A program made the translations under genes and the position numbers. Shown here one piece after another: positions 38,001 through 48,559 of a stretch of DNA of 64,000 bases. The notes below the pieces were generated by a model that made no database searches, was not told the DNA's origin, and saw only the letters and a program-made list of their open reading frames with translations. The stretch covers positions 62,001 through 126,000 of the forward strand of contig PZJY01000008.1 of NCBI GenBank assembly GCA_031472005.1, in the 5' to 3' direction. How positions within the stretch are numbered: the stretch's first letter is position 1; every line of letters begins with the position of its first letter. The DNA is from Tetracladium setigerum. Taxonomy: Eukaryota > Ascomycota > Leotiomycetes > Helotiales.

Positions 38001-39458
38001 GAGAGGGAAAGAGTAGACCAAGAAGCAGAGGAAAACCTTGAAAATGAGTTGGTAGACGAAACAGATTTAGGAGGAAGTACGGGGTTAAGGGAAATGACGA
38101 GCTCAAAACGCCGGATCTGTTCAGAAGACTGGCCAGAGGGTTTACCCAGAGTCCCTGCATCTTGGAAACACAGAACCATACCCGATCTAGATGCTGCCAT
38201 CTGGAGCTCTGTCGGAGCACTGTTTCGTCTCTCGTGGTTTCGCAGAGTATGGATTATTCAAGAGATTGTAGGGGCGCCACATGTGAAGATTGTGTGCGGC
38301 AAATGGATAATCGACTGGAACGATCTCCACCTCGCCATGGAAATCATTGACCGCGAAGTCCATATGTCAGACAATGACTCTTCACACCTCAAATCAAGCT
38401 GGGAGCCCTTCTTGGCTCTAGCAGCACAACGAGAATGGGAGGCTAGGCACTACCGCTGGACCCTTATGATGTTGCTCGAAAACTTCCGATATGCCGAGTC
38501 AACACTCAGTCGGGATCGCTTGTTTGCGTTGTTGGGATTGGCCTCCGATGGGGACGAAGCAGATTTTGAGCCTGATTATGATAGCCCGTTGGAAGATATC
38601 GTTCTGAAATTCGCTCGTGTTTTTATCCGTCAAGGGAGAGGCATGCAGATGCTATATCGCGCTGGTTTAAGCCATCAGTCTCACCGCTTCCCATCTTGGA
38701 TCCCGGACTGGACAGCGAAGCGAGCGGGTAGTCTCCACGACTCCTCCGAAGGCGGCGTCTCCTTTGCAGCATCCGGACCTCAGCAAGGCAAGATCAAATG
38801 TATTCCTGACACGGATGAGCTCCTCGTTGAAGGGTATGAGGTGGATGAAATCAAGAGTATCAGCGAATCATCGAACGTAGAAGAGGAATTGAAGACGTAC
38901 TTTAACGAAGTTGATACTATGATCGATTCTGCGACCCTGGCTGTAGTTCGACATCTACCCGAAGAATTGAAGTGGCGGGTGCCTATTGCCGGCGTGCTAT
39001 GGCCGAAGGAAGCGGTCTCTGGAGGCCTTGATTTGAAGTCGTCGTATATGGCATTTCGAAATTATCTCTATGGCAAGGGAAAAGGGAAGGCGAAAGAGAA
39101 CGGCAACTCCGTTAACGGCTGTTCCATCTCCACAGAATACGCCATGTTGATTGAGCATCTGGCAACCGACTCATACGAGAAACAGGCCGCAAGCTACATC
39201 GCTGCGCTTCAAGGCACCCTTCATGGGTGGCGATTTGTGGTGACGAAGAAGGGATATGTTGGCGTCGTGCCGAACATGGCGGAAGTTGGCGATGTTGTTA
39301 CGATATTGAAAGGTGGAAGAGTACCGTTTATCTTAAAGAGAAGTCAGGAGAGAGATGGCGCTTTCAGGCTGGCTGGGGAGTGCTATGTTCATTGCTTGAT
39401 GAATGGAGAGGGGTTGAGCTTGCCTGGGGTTGTTGAAGGGGAGTTTCGCCTGCATTAG
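32003..39458 (+). CDS. NO VEIN/sacsin-type HSP90-fold ATPase fused to DUF3883 and HET domain
   Basis: The proposed exons are 32003-32104, 32202-32971, 33025-35324, 35374-35979, 36127-36497, 36547-36824, 36875-37180 and 37236-39458, for about 2318 aa. The GHKL/HSP90-fold ATPase has the N-box LLELIQNADDN (about residue 45), NEVGF and GEKGIGFKSVF. A linker has two copies of a block ending EPPGGATA, then a Gln-rich stretch (about 773-860). The NOV C-terminal DUF3883 domain spans about 1540-1630 (DLAVSAGGKTSSFVITTSQVE, continuing after an intron). A basic KKRRK possible nuclear signal follows. The HET domain has AYRALSYVWG (about 1722) and LWVDAICINQ (about 1768). The last exon alone carries the DUF3883 tail and HET in one 740-codon frame, so that fusion needs no splice guess. 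At 32406-32408 one G is missing (GGG where GGGG gives SDGEYIGEKG). HET domains trigger cell death in nonself recognition, so an ATPase-gated HET executor is the inference. Exon 1 and the intron at 36498-36546 are the least certain. Confidence 0.82.
34195..34440 (+). repeat. Two-copy in-frame duplication inside the NOV-HET linker
   Basis: Two consecutive blocks encode EKTKGDVQPK and EKTNGEIQPK, then an Asp/Phe-rich stretch, and both end in EPPGGATA. Their DNA is also close (GGTGGTGCCACCGCT in both). This is a local duplication in the disordered linker, just ahead of the CAG/CAA-rich stretch at 34480-34730. Confidence 0.8.
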
Positions 39459-39469
39459 AAGGTGGGTAT

Positions 39470-39969
39470 TTTGTTCGATTTGGTGCCAGAGATAACTCGT
39501 GTATGTATATGCTGCAGAGTATATGATGTTACCCAAATAAAGAGACAAAGAAATGCGATTTCCAGCGCCGCTGGCGCCTTTTCTTTTAACGTACATCCGC
39601 CAGTTATCAGAGTGCAGATATAGAAGGGCCCCAGTACCTATCGAGAAAGCGTTTGTTTTCAGGACAATTAGCTAGCTAATCAGAATGGCCGGATTAACGA
39701 TATTCCCCGCCGGCCTAGTAGCTTGGTATTAAACAAGTATTAATTAGATTAATCAATAGATACTTACTTGATTTGATTTGACTAATGGCCAATAATCTAA
39801 TCTAATCTAATCATTCACTACACTAGAACTTACCATACGATTCAATAGCAAACCAGTCCAGTGCAGCACCATCTAATGCACGCTCAAGATTCGAGAACTA
39901 TATCGCTAGTCCTCTACCCTCCCTATCCCAACGATACAATGTTAGCAATTCACGTCTTCGAGCCTTGTG
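39470..39969. other. Intergenic with short TAATC microsatellite
   Basis: TAATC is repeated four times at about 39791-39812, next to other TTGATT/AATCAA runs. No gene is visible between the two convergent ends. Confidence 0.5.
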
Positions 39970-41953
39970 TCACTCTGCGTCAAACGGCCAAGTGCCCCGT
40001 ACACTAAGCAATGCTGAGCTCAAAACTTTGCTGAAGGTTCTCTGGCACAAGTGTATCGTTAGAATTGAGATGAGACTGGATGAAGCTTCCGAACCAAAGC
40101 TTTTCATTGGACAGGAAACTTACTTGATACTCCGTGTTCAAGGTCACCACACAGACTTCATGGGCCCGATTTGTCGTCTCATAGGCTTGGATTATGATTT
40201 CACTGGCTATCATGTCCATTCGGTCCGCGAAAATAAGAAGAATGAAACTTCCGTGCTGCAAATAAATTCCAAACAAATATGGCATGAAGTTCAACTCGGG
40301 ATCGATGTTCATGATCTCCGCAACCGTGGTCGCCGCGCCAATTGCATATGTAGCACATTTTCTGAAGCTATTAGCAGTGATCCAATCAGTCACATGGATC
40401 AGGTGTTTGCAGTATCCTACAATCATTCTCAAACGCGCGTGTTCTGCTGGCTTCGGCTGGTAGGTAAGATAGCCACCGATATCGCCAGGCAGAGAATGAG
40501 AATCTGAGACTCCTGGCTTTTGCAACTGCGCGCATGTTTTCTTCGAAGTTTCGCAGCGATGTTTCATAAAGGTCTAGTGATAGTTCAGCTTGTTGCACTG
40601 CTGCCTCGCGTTGGATGTGTGAAAACCTCGGATGCCGACTCCAGTTGTGAATATCGACAATGTCGCCCAGGATTGCCATGAGCGGCAGAAAATACTCGAA
40701 GATGTCACTGCCAATCATGGTGAGACAAGGCCCGAGGTACCTCTTTGGTAGCTGATGAATGGTCTTTTCATCCAATGCCTGCCATGTAGAATCGTCCAGT
40801 GGTTGATATACATGACACTCGGCATCCAAGATGTTGAGCGGAGTATTGTAGCATAGAGCCAAGTGACGGTCCGCCATGTAAAGTAACCACCAAATTCTTC
40901 GCCTTTCTTCCCTTGATTCCGCAATATAGAATGGCTCGCCGTATAAGTTAGATTCTGACGCGAAGGATTGCGGGTTATATATTTGGAGCCCGCTTTCTCG
41001 AGCACTCATTTCGTCTTGCTCTCGGTTCAGTCCAATCTCCTTAGCACCATTCCAGGCTTTCGTCCACCAACGTAAACATTCCTTTCTCGTTTCTGAACCC
41101 GATATTACTGTTCCAATGAGAGCGTTGGCTAAAACGTAGTCCGAAGACACTGAAGACAGTTTGGGAACCATGGGGCACTGCAAGTTCTCCAAATCATCGA
41201 CTTGTACACCTGACTCCCAACAATTGTCGCCATGCAGGTCTGAATAGTCAGATATCTGTTGAGGGTTTACTGCTATGATGTAAACATACCTGAAAGTCTG
41301 TGAGAGCTCTTCTTCTCGTCCAAAGACAAGAGCGTCTCACAGACCGCATAAAGATCAGCGCAGACTTGGGCCCTTTTCTTCGGTCTTGATCTAAACATTT
41401 TCAAGTTGGCCGTCTGAGAAACTACCCAAAGCATGGATGCCAGAAAGCCAGGAGCTCGTCGCTGCGTGCTTTCTCTGCTGAGAAATGATAATTTTCGAAA
41501 AATCTGAGCAATGATGTAGGGTGAAGTTGGCTCGAATATCAAGCATGAGGAATCCGTGAAGTAAAGATCCAACAGATCGCACGCCTCACTTGGAGAAATT
41601 ATTGGCACAATGTGCGGTAATAGAGGGCTGAGTACTGGATATCTGCACTCCGACACAGGAGAAGGAAAGCGCCGTGGAAATTTAACCCTATCTTGCAATT
41701 TCGCGTGGGTTTCCAAGCCTCCCAACGATGCGGATCCCGCCAGTGAGCTAAATGTAGTCTGAGAAAACAGCTGATCGGAAGACGCAGGCAAACTTCCGTG
41801 ATTGGAAATTTCATTCCGAAGAGAGGCTTCTAGAGGAGACCTTTCATTGAGAGTCCTGTCCGACGAGAAACAGGGCAAAGCTGAAAGGAAGCTCGTGACC
41901 CTGGTGGTATCCAAATTGATGAAGTGTCTGGAAATGGTCGAAAAAGCTGGCAA
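39970..41953 (-). pseudogene. XlnR/Xyr1-like regulator without zinc cluster, one frameshift
   Basis: The segments are 41953-41290, 41239-40124 (frame changes at 40537-40540) and 40041-39970, for about 616 aa when joined. The introns are canonical (50 bp GTATGT/TTCAG; 82 bp GTAAGT, CTAAC, CCAG). The sequence follows the xylanase activator family XlnR/Xyr1 closely from memory: CRYPVLSPLLPHI, SEACDLLDLYF, ERRRIWWLLYMADRHLALCY, EYFLPLMAILGDIVDIH, FMPYLFGIYLQHGSF and VVTLNTEYQ-RTFSKVL. The N-terminal Zn2Cys6 DNA-binding domain is absent, and its place is taken by repeat DNA: residues 1-16 (MPAFSTISRHFINLDT) come from a unit of the array at 41.9-42.5 kb. An extra A (AAAA for AAA on the minus strand) breaks the frame after RNFEE. 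Without a zinc cluster it cannot bind DNA in the usual way; it is a decaying paralogue, or at best a dominant-negative partner. Confidence 0.78.
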
Positions 41954-42560
41954 TTTGCGTTTTCCCCCACAATCGTTTTATTAAGATTCCGACCCCATCA
42001 GAAAAATTTCACCAGTGAAGAGAGTATTACAGATGTAAATGGAATGCATAAATAATGCGAAATGAGGCGGATTGATGAAGTGGCTGAAATGGTCGAGAAT
42101 GGATTTGACGACGATTTGCTGATTTCTCCCCACACCTGTTCAATTCCAATTCAGAAACTGCCGAGAAAATCCTACGAGTGGCAGGGATCCGGCTGATGTA
42201 AAGAAAACGCAAAGGGAGGGGATTGAGGAAGTGTCCAAAAGAGCCGAAATAGACTTGAAGACAATTACTTTGTTTCCCACTACTGTGTTTTTAAATTTCT
42301 GATAAAATTAGAAACATTATACAATTAACGATAGTCTTGCAGATGCACAAATGATACAAGTTGAGCACATCGATAGTCTGCCCAAAAGGGACCCAAATGG
42401 ACTTGACAACAATTACTTTATTCACCCCCTCCCCCTCTCCCCGTTTAATTACAAGTTTGATAATATTAGAAATAGTTTATGATTTGAATTCATAGAACGA
42501 TGAATATAATGCGAAATATATAGACTCACGATATAATGTAAATGGATGAAGTGTTGCTGA
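41905..42560. repeat. Degenerate tandem repeat of about 150 bp, four or more units
   Basis: Related units start near 41919 (GATGAAGTGTCTGGAAATGG), 42074 (GATGAAGTGGCTGAAATGG), 42221 (GATTGAGGAAGTGTCC) and 42369 (CGATAGTCTGCCC), about 148-155 bp apart. Each contains a GACNACNATTTNCT-like motif and an AATGCATAAATAATGCGAAA-like motif. The first unit overlaps the 5' end of the XlnR-like remnant. The array may be old satellite or the footprint of repeated insertions. Confidence 0.6.
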
Positions 42561-43067
42561 AGGCTACAGGGGTGTTCATATCCACATTTTTCATTCCACA
42601 TTTGATATCGATTACAACGGTTCTCTAAATTCGTTGGAAAGATCACACAGATTACTAGAAGAGTTGGATATCGGGTTGACATGAGAGTTATTTATAGCTC
42701 TTTTTGCACGAGACAGAGTCTGGATACAAGAGCTTTTTCGGCAACAATGGCAAGTACGAAAGAGCACATATAGATATTATTTGAAACACATTGATCTAGG
42801 CTTTATATTTGTCTATGTTGCTATCGAAGCTCACAGCTACAGGTATAACATTTTGGTACGATTGATTACCCAAATCGAAGCAACTCCTAGAGCATGCAGT
42901 TCTTTACTCATATCGAATGCTCAGACGATCTAATTCTTAAAGTTCCCACTCAAGCCCTACTATTTTTAGCAACCAAACCACAATAGACAGATGGGGAGAC
43001 CGACTGTAATCGCAAACAAGGCCTAATTCTATCTCACGCAACCATCCCCCACAATCCAGCGAGAGAA
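42561..43067. other. Intergenic, no gene seen
   Basis: This is AT-rich DNA between the repeat array and the small secreted protein gene. I see nothing in it that I can support. Confidence 0.4.
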
Positions 43068-43533
43068 TTATGCTGTGCAAGAGACAGAGTTGATTGGCTG
43101 AGGTGGAAGTACTTTCCAGGCATTGCCAATGATAGGAGCAAGATATCCGGGTTGGGTCAATCCGAAAGTACAGTGAGAGCTGAGATCCAGAGTACTAGCA
43201 TCACCATGTTCGACTCTGTAGATGGAGAGGGGAACAGCTATTTACAATTAGTCAATATTACCGTGTAATACAAGCTAAATAGCTCTCGGAAGTCTGATGA
43301 CCATTGTAAAGAGGAAGACACCAGTAGATCACTCAAGTTCATCAGATATTACAGCACTTACAGAATGATACGACCTCTCCGGTAAGTGGAACAACAACGG
43401 AAAATTCGGCTCCTGGTGTATCGCTTTTGAATTTAATGATGATTGTGCTTGTGCGAGCTTCGAGGGAAGTGGTTGGAAGAGCAGTAGCAGAGGCGAGGAG
43501 AGCGCCGATTGCGAAAATCTTTGAGAATTGCAT
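43068..43533 (-). CDS. Small secreted protein of 113 aa, unrecognised
   Basis: The exons are 43533-43362 and 43237-43068. The 124-bp intron begins GTAAGT and ends AATAG. The signal peptide (MQFSKIFAIGALLASATA) is followed by a LEAR processing-like site (Lys/Arg-type cleavage near residue 27), a beta-rich body (IIIKFKSDTPGAEFSVVVPL) and a C-terminal half with two cysteines (SSHCTFGL; SVSCTA). The unspliced frame would stop 5 codons into the intron, giving 63 aa with a CKCC end. A TATATAAA box at 43641-43634 supports an independent gene. Size, secretion and location next to a repeat-rich region fit an effector-like or self-recognition protein, but this is inference; no family is recognised. Confidence 0.68.
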
Positions 43534-43633
43534 GATGATCAGATAATTCGTTCGGGTATGGTTTTTTGTTTTGTTATTGAGATGAGATGTTTGAGTGAAT
43601 GTTGGCAATGCTGTTGAAATTGAAAGACCAGAG

Positions 43634-43641
43634 TTTATATA
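43634..43641 (-). promoter_or_regulatory. TATA box of the small secreted protein gene
   Basis: TATATAAA on the minus strand lies about 101 bp upstream of the ATG at 43533. Confidence 0.5.
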
Positions 43642-43649
43642 GGGCTGGA

Positions 43650-44592
43650 AATACGGCAACAGCCTCTTGAGAAAGTTGGTCATTGACAAAGTAACCTTTT
43701 TGAGGCATACGAGAATCCAACTTTTGTTTTCAGAATATTCCAGGTGAGAACGTAGCGGTGAATATGCATACAATTGAAGTAGACGGCGCACCATGACAGT
43801 TGATGCAGCTTGCAGGGTACGGTACCAGATTTCCAGAATCTCCCACGTAGTAGAAAAGGCATGTCATTCCAACCCATGACACATAAAACAGCTTCTTCAA
43901 ACTCGTCAGCTATGTTCATTAGGATCGTTAGCCATACTTTGAACATGATTGCTTGTTGGGAAGTGTGAAAATTAGAAGTTCCAGCCCCACCTCCAACCCA
44001 ATAGATCGCCTCATGCGATGGAATATCACAACAACGTTTCTAGTTTTGCACTAGTTGCGCGCATAAAACTAGTTTTGTGTCGTGTTATGAGAGGCGACAT
44101 CTCTTGGATTACCTCGGCTGCAGGTAAAAGATCTGTATATGGAAAGCTGACCTGCATGCATACTGACTATACTTGCTTTCCGCACTCTTTAATTTCTCAT
44201 TGATATCGATTGAAGGGGTTTTCTGATTTGTTCAAGAGATTAAATTGAGAGAACGAGGATACAAGGCAGAATGGTAGAGTATTTATGAAAGGAGTTCGAA
44301 TGAGAGCCAATGTCCATATGCTTCGATTGTTCATTTAATATTTATCACATCAGACTTCTGGACATATCAAAAAATTGGAAAAGAAAATAAAATTGAGTAA
44401 AGATAAAGGGAGGGAGATGAAAAGCTTACTGGTGCAATATTGGCCGAATGAGTCCGAATAATCTCGAACTTCCATAAATTCGATTTTCTTTTAGTATCGG
44501 TGACACCAGATCCCTGATTGAACCAAAAGGGCTGCGAGAATTTATGCGATTGTGCGAAATAAACCGAAAAGGATATAATGCGAATTGAAGGA
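43650..44592. other. Intergenic, no gene seen
   Basis: Only short frames without recognisable features occur here. The DNA is AT-rich from about 44200 to 44600. Confidence 0.4.
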
Positions 44593-44949
44593 TTATCTAC
44601 TTGAAAAGGGCAAATGTGGTTTCGGTATACGTCTTTTGCAAAACTTCCTCTCCTCGTCCCGTAACTGATATATCAAGGCACCGACGCTATCGAAATCGTT
44701 GCTCTCCATCAGGTAGTCTTCATTGTCAAATAATGCATTCGCCTTGATGATCTTTGCATGTCTGGTAAAGAATCGGCCAGGTTTTGGGATGGCCGGCATA
44801 ATGTGATCCTCTTGAGCTTCTAACTTCGTCTTGAGTGCTTGGACGGTGCAAGATAGACCGTGCCTGAACCCATCCATTCGCGTAATTTGGGCATACTGTT
44901 GATAAAGTTTGTCAGGTTTGAGTTCAACACGGACTGTCGTCGATTCCAT
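44593..44949 (-). pseudogene. Fragment related to N-terminus of the coiled-coil/LCG protein
   Basis: A 118-codon minus-strand frame resembles residues about 30-110 of the large coiled-coil protein encoded at 56759-61678. Shared landmarks in the same order are a Gln/Ile-Asp/Thr-Arg segment, KTKLEAQEDHIMPAI against KNKLEDIIKREGHTVPAV, FTRHAKI against LKRHAKI, and a LMESND motif. After that the similarity ends and the frame stops. It looks like a truncated paralogue in inverted orientation, about 11.8 kb away. It may still be transcribed as a small protein, but no promoter signal is evident. Confidence 0.6.
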
Positions 44950-45149
44950 TTGATTTGTCCTTTGTCTCCTCAGCGTTACTCGGATTTCGATATTCTCGTT
45001 CGGCTTGAATTTCGACTTCTTTAGATTTCGTGCCCTTATAGGAGAGTAATGAAAAAACCTGGCGAATCTCTAATATTGCTGACCTGCCTAATTTTCATCC
45101 CATAGCCACCGCATTGGATTTCTGACCGTAGAGGAAGGAATGAAGTGCA

Positions 45150-46170
45150 AGAAAGATTTGACGTAAATGAGCTGTGGATGAGGTTGATTTGAGAATAATC
45201 CAAGGACTCCATCGCTAAATCCTATATCCATTTCCAGGCCAACTCAGTGCCAGTCCTTCCTGGAATTTGATCTGGAAGAACGATTGAAGTGGAGGCATGC
45301 AAGATAGCTTACGGCGAACGAGCTAGGGATCAGGTTGACATGAAAGTCATCTGTAGACTCCATCGATTTAGCAAAATCCAGAAATCACAATATTCATCGC
45401 CAATTTGGTAGCAGTTCCTCTTGTGAGTTGATCTGGAAGAACGAATGAAGTGGAGGCATGCAAAGATCCTCGAAATAAATAGATTTTATCGATTGAGAAC
45501 TCTCATGTGAATTTTATGGGCTGCTCTGGATTGTTTAGATCCAAAGAGAACTTCGTCATTACAGGAGGACTTTCAAGAAAATGAGCTGGGATTAAGTTGA
45601 CACACTAACAGATGGGGTTTCCAAGGAATTCATCAATTTGATGAGTCCCAAGACCGTTTCTTGGGCAGCTCTCGATCCATAAGAATCTCTCGCATCATTG
45701 CAAGAAAGGTTTCAAATAAATAGGCTGGGGATCAGGTCGAAAATTCACCCAAAGATTTCATCGCTTCGATCCACTTCAAGGAATTGAGCCTTGAAGTGAA
45801 TGAGCTAGGGATCAGGTTGTCATGAGAGTAACCCAGGATTTCCTCGCGTTGAGAAGTCCCATATCCATTTTCTGGCCTGCTTTGGAAAATTGTTCGAATC
45901 CAAAAGAATTTGTCGCACACAAGAGAGTAATTCAAGGATTGATCGATTTGGCAAGTCCTATATCCATCTTCTGGCCTGCTCTGAATGGCCTGCTCTGAAT
46001 CCATAAGAATTTCTTGAATTTTTGCACCCAAGGGCGTCATCCAAGTATTTCATTGATTCGACAAGCCCCATATCCATTGTCCGGGCTGCCTGGAATCCAA
46101 AAGAATTTCTTGAATTTCTTGCAACAAGAAATATTTGAGGTAAACGAGCTGAGGACCAGATTGAAGACGA
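45150..46170 (+). repeat. Degenerate repeat array keyed on GAGCTAGGGATCAGGTTG
   Basis: Variants of GAGCTAGGGATCAGGTTG occur at 45169, 45320, 45583, 45721 (partial), 45802 and 46146. Between them are recurring motifs GATCTGGAAGAACGA, GTGGAGGCATGCAA, CCATATCCATTTTCTGGCC and ATCCATAAGAATTTCTTG. Spacing is irregular (76-344 bp). A further copy lies at about 54960-55205 (GAGCTCAGGATCAGGTTG at 55183). No sustained coding frame runs through the array. Confidence 0.6.
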
Positions 46171-46199
46171 GTCTTTATGGGTAAATCCTTGAATTCCGC

Positions 46200-47280
46200 T
46201 TCATGCTATTTTCGAATTGAAAATCTTCGCGCTAGATACATTTATGCCATATTTCGAGCCCTTCCACCCTTCCATTACCTCATCGTAAGGGAATTGTTTA
46301 AACATCACAAAATAACAAACGGTAGTGGTTTTCGAAAGATACGATCCATTTTTGTACATGTGCGGATGGAGGCGAGTTGGAAGGATTGGGAATGGTCTTT
46401 GCCTTTGAACTTCTGCTCAGATGTTTCCCTCGCCCAAACCACCCTGCGGTACTCCCTGAAGTATCAAGCTAGTTGTAATGAGGAATCTGGTTCGTGAAAG
46501 GTGTTTCGTAGGCGAGAGTGATGATACGGCTGGTGTTGAAGGAATTTGATCGTTTTGACACTGTTCAATTGATGTTTCTCCACTGTAATATCTGATGCGG
46601 CAGATGGAGGAAGATTTTGAGTTGTGTCCCAGTCCGACTGATCCTATTCCCATATTGTTCCCCCGTCATTCTGCCATATGTCCGACCATATTAAAAGTAT
46701 CGCGAGGAGAAGCCAATTCGGTTGAATGACTCTCAAAGGTAGGAATACACCGACTGATTCAGTTGTGGAAGTTTTCGAAACGTGTCTGCCCAGCTTTTCC
46801 TTCGACTATTTCCGCCGTCTCAACACTTGTCGAATCCGACCAAAAGAAGCGTACAAAGGAGCCGATACAACTCGCAGACGAACCTGAGCTGAATGCTGAT
46901 CTTCTCCCGTTCCCGGTGGTGTTTTCCTATCGAAGTGGATTGTTCCCAGGACTCGGGGAGACCGAACTTCCTCCGAGATGATGCCTCTCCCAATGTTTTT
47001 ATTTTCCGATCGCGGCAGCAAGACTGCAGGTGGAAACTCGTAGGAATCATTGATGGAGCTTCTTGTGGATTGCTGGCGGAGGAAAGGATGTGTTTGTTGG
47101 TGATGGGTATGTTGGTGGACATTTCGCTGAATTGCCTCCATCTCTTCCCACAACGCATTTATCCCAAGTCCGACCGCATGGAAAGAATCGCGAATGTATG
47201 ATGATTCCTGTATACATGCAAAGAATGTGAGCAAAGGGGTTTTGGTGTAGATTTCGCTCAGATAGACATGCAATACAAAC
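46200..47280. other. Gene-poor stretch between repeat arrays
   Basis: Short frames on both strands have no recognisable domains. The 191-codon minus-strand frame at 47381-46806 begins inside the next repeat array and looks like repeat-derived sequence. Confidence 0.35.
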
Positions 47281-47289
47281 CACCGACAA

Positions 47290-48010
47290 TCAACAGCCGC
47301 CTTCATCTCCACTATTTGACCTCCGACCTTATCAGATTGTCCGCAGATGACTGAAGATCTCTGCAAAGGCAAAAACACCAAAAATGACGAGGTTTTGGTG
47401 GAGCTGATGATGTTGACGGCCAGAGGGAGTATCGGCCGGCAGTTCCCTCAATCTCGCACAACAGCCATTGTATGTGTAATCTCCGACCGTGCCAAATCGT
47501 CCGCAGAGATGAGGTAAATCGTCCAGAGGCGAAAATGATCCAATCGAAGACGTTTTGGAGTCGTTGGAACTGCGGACGTCCAGGCGCAGAGGAAACTACT
47601 GGTCGCCTTCATCTTCCGCCACAACCATCGCATATAGACTCCGACCGTATCAAATGGTCCGCAGACGAGAGCTGAATCCTACAGAGGTAACAGAACCAGA
47701 GACAGATCCGTTTTGGCGTGGCTAGAGCTGTAGAGGGCCAGATTGAGATTGAACCGCCAGACGCCTTCATCTCCGACCACAACCATCGCATGTATCTTCC
47801 CACCGGATCAAATCATCCGCAGACGAAATATATAACCTGCCAACGTCAGAGAGTTGTAAAATTGTGCAATTTGATGAGGTTGGAGCCACCGGAAGCCAGA
47901 GAGATAGTAACCTACTATTTGCCTTCAACTCCGCCCCGAGGATCATATGTATCTTCCGACGTATCAAATTAATCGCAGAGAGCAAATAAATTCGGCAAAG
48001 GTGCAAAGAC
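47290..48010 (-). repeat. Tandem repeat of about 150 bp (TTGATACGGTCGGA family), minus orientation
   Basis: Five units carry TCCGACCKTATCAAATNRTCCGCAGA-like cores at about 47325, 47485, 47640, 47800 and 47955, roughly 150-160 bp apart. Read on the minus strand each contains TTTGATACGGTCGGAG and ATGCGATGGTTGTGGNNGGAGATGAAGGCG. In one frame the units repeat amino acids such as IYLISADDLIRSE, so they may descend from a coding repeat. The same core appears in plus orientation at 49290-50330. Confidence 0.65.
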
Positions 48011-48289
48011 CGTGGGAAAAAAACACGCTTGAATGCCAAAAAATGGTTATCGAGGGTCGGAGAGATGGGAGCTGTGCTTTCGCATATCTCCCTCCACGAA
48101 GCTCATGTCAGGTTTTGCATGATACCAAAAGAATGTGGATTGACTGGATAATGCAAATACGGACTGAAGAATTGATTCATCTTCTTGATACTACATGTTG
48201 CGTAAATGAGGACTGCGTTGGAAGCACAAATCAACGGATCAACACATTGATATTCCTTTTTGGAAAATGAGAGGGCGAGGGCGTGAGTG

Positions 48290-48550
48290 GGGCTTTAGCA
48301 GAGCGCGCGAGTGTGAGTGGTGGGCGAGTGACTAGGGCGAGTGAGCGAGCGCGCTAGTGAGTGCCGGCGAGAGGTACTTTGCTGTAGGCGAGGCGTGCGT
48401 GCGGGTGCGCTAGTGAGCGCCGGCGAGAGGTGTTTTGCGGTGAGCGAGGCCTGCGTGCGGGTGTGCGAGCGCGCCAGTGAGCGCCGGCGAGAGGAAATTT
48501 GGTGTAAGCGAGGCCTGCGAGTAACGCTAATGCAAGCGGGAGCGGGGGCC
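48290..48550 (+). repeat. GC-rich minisatellite, about three 56-64 bp units
   Basis: AGTGAGYGCCGGCGAGAGG recurs at 48356, 48412 and 48476, each followed by a T-rich core and a GCGAGGCSTGCGTGCGGGT segment. It is preceded by GAGCGAGCGCG-type simple sequence. It is strongly GC-rich in an otherwise AT-leaning region and lies between the two oppositely oriented TTGATACGGTCGGA arrays. Confidence 0.75.
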
Positions 48551-48559
48551 AACGCAGCG

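Noticed and set aside
46806..47381. 191-codon minus-strand frame
   Set aside because: It starts within the TTGATACGGTCGGA repeats and shows no domain; the repeat explains the open frame.
47290..48010. Regularly spaced repeats considered as a CRISPR array
   Set aside because: Units are degenerate, 150 bp or longer, eukaryotic context, and there are no cas genes.
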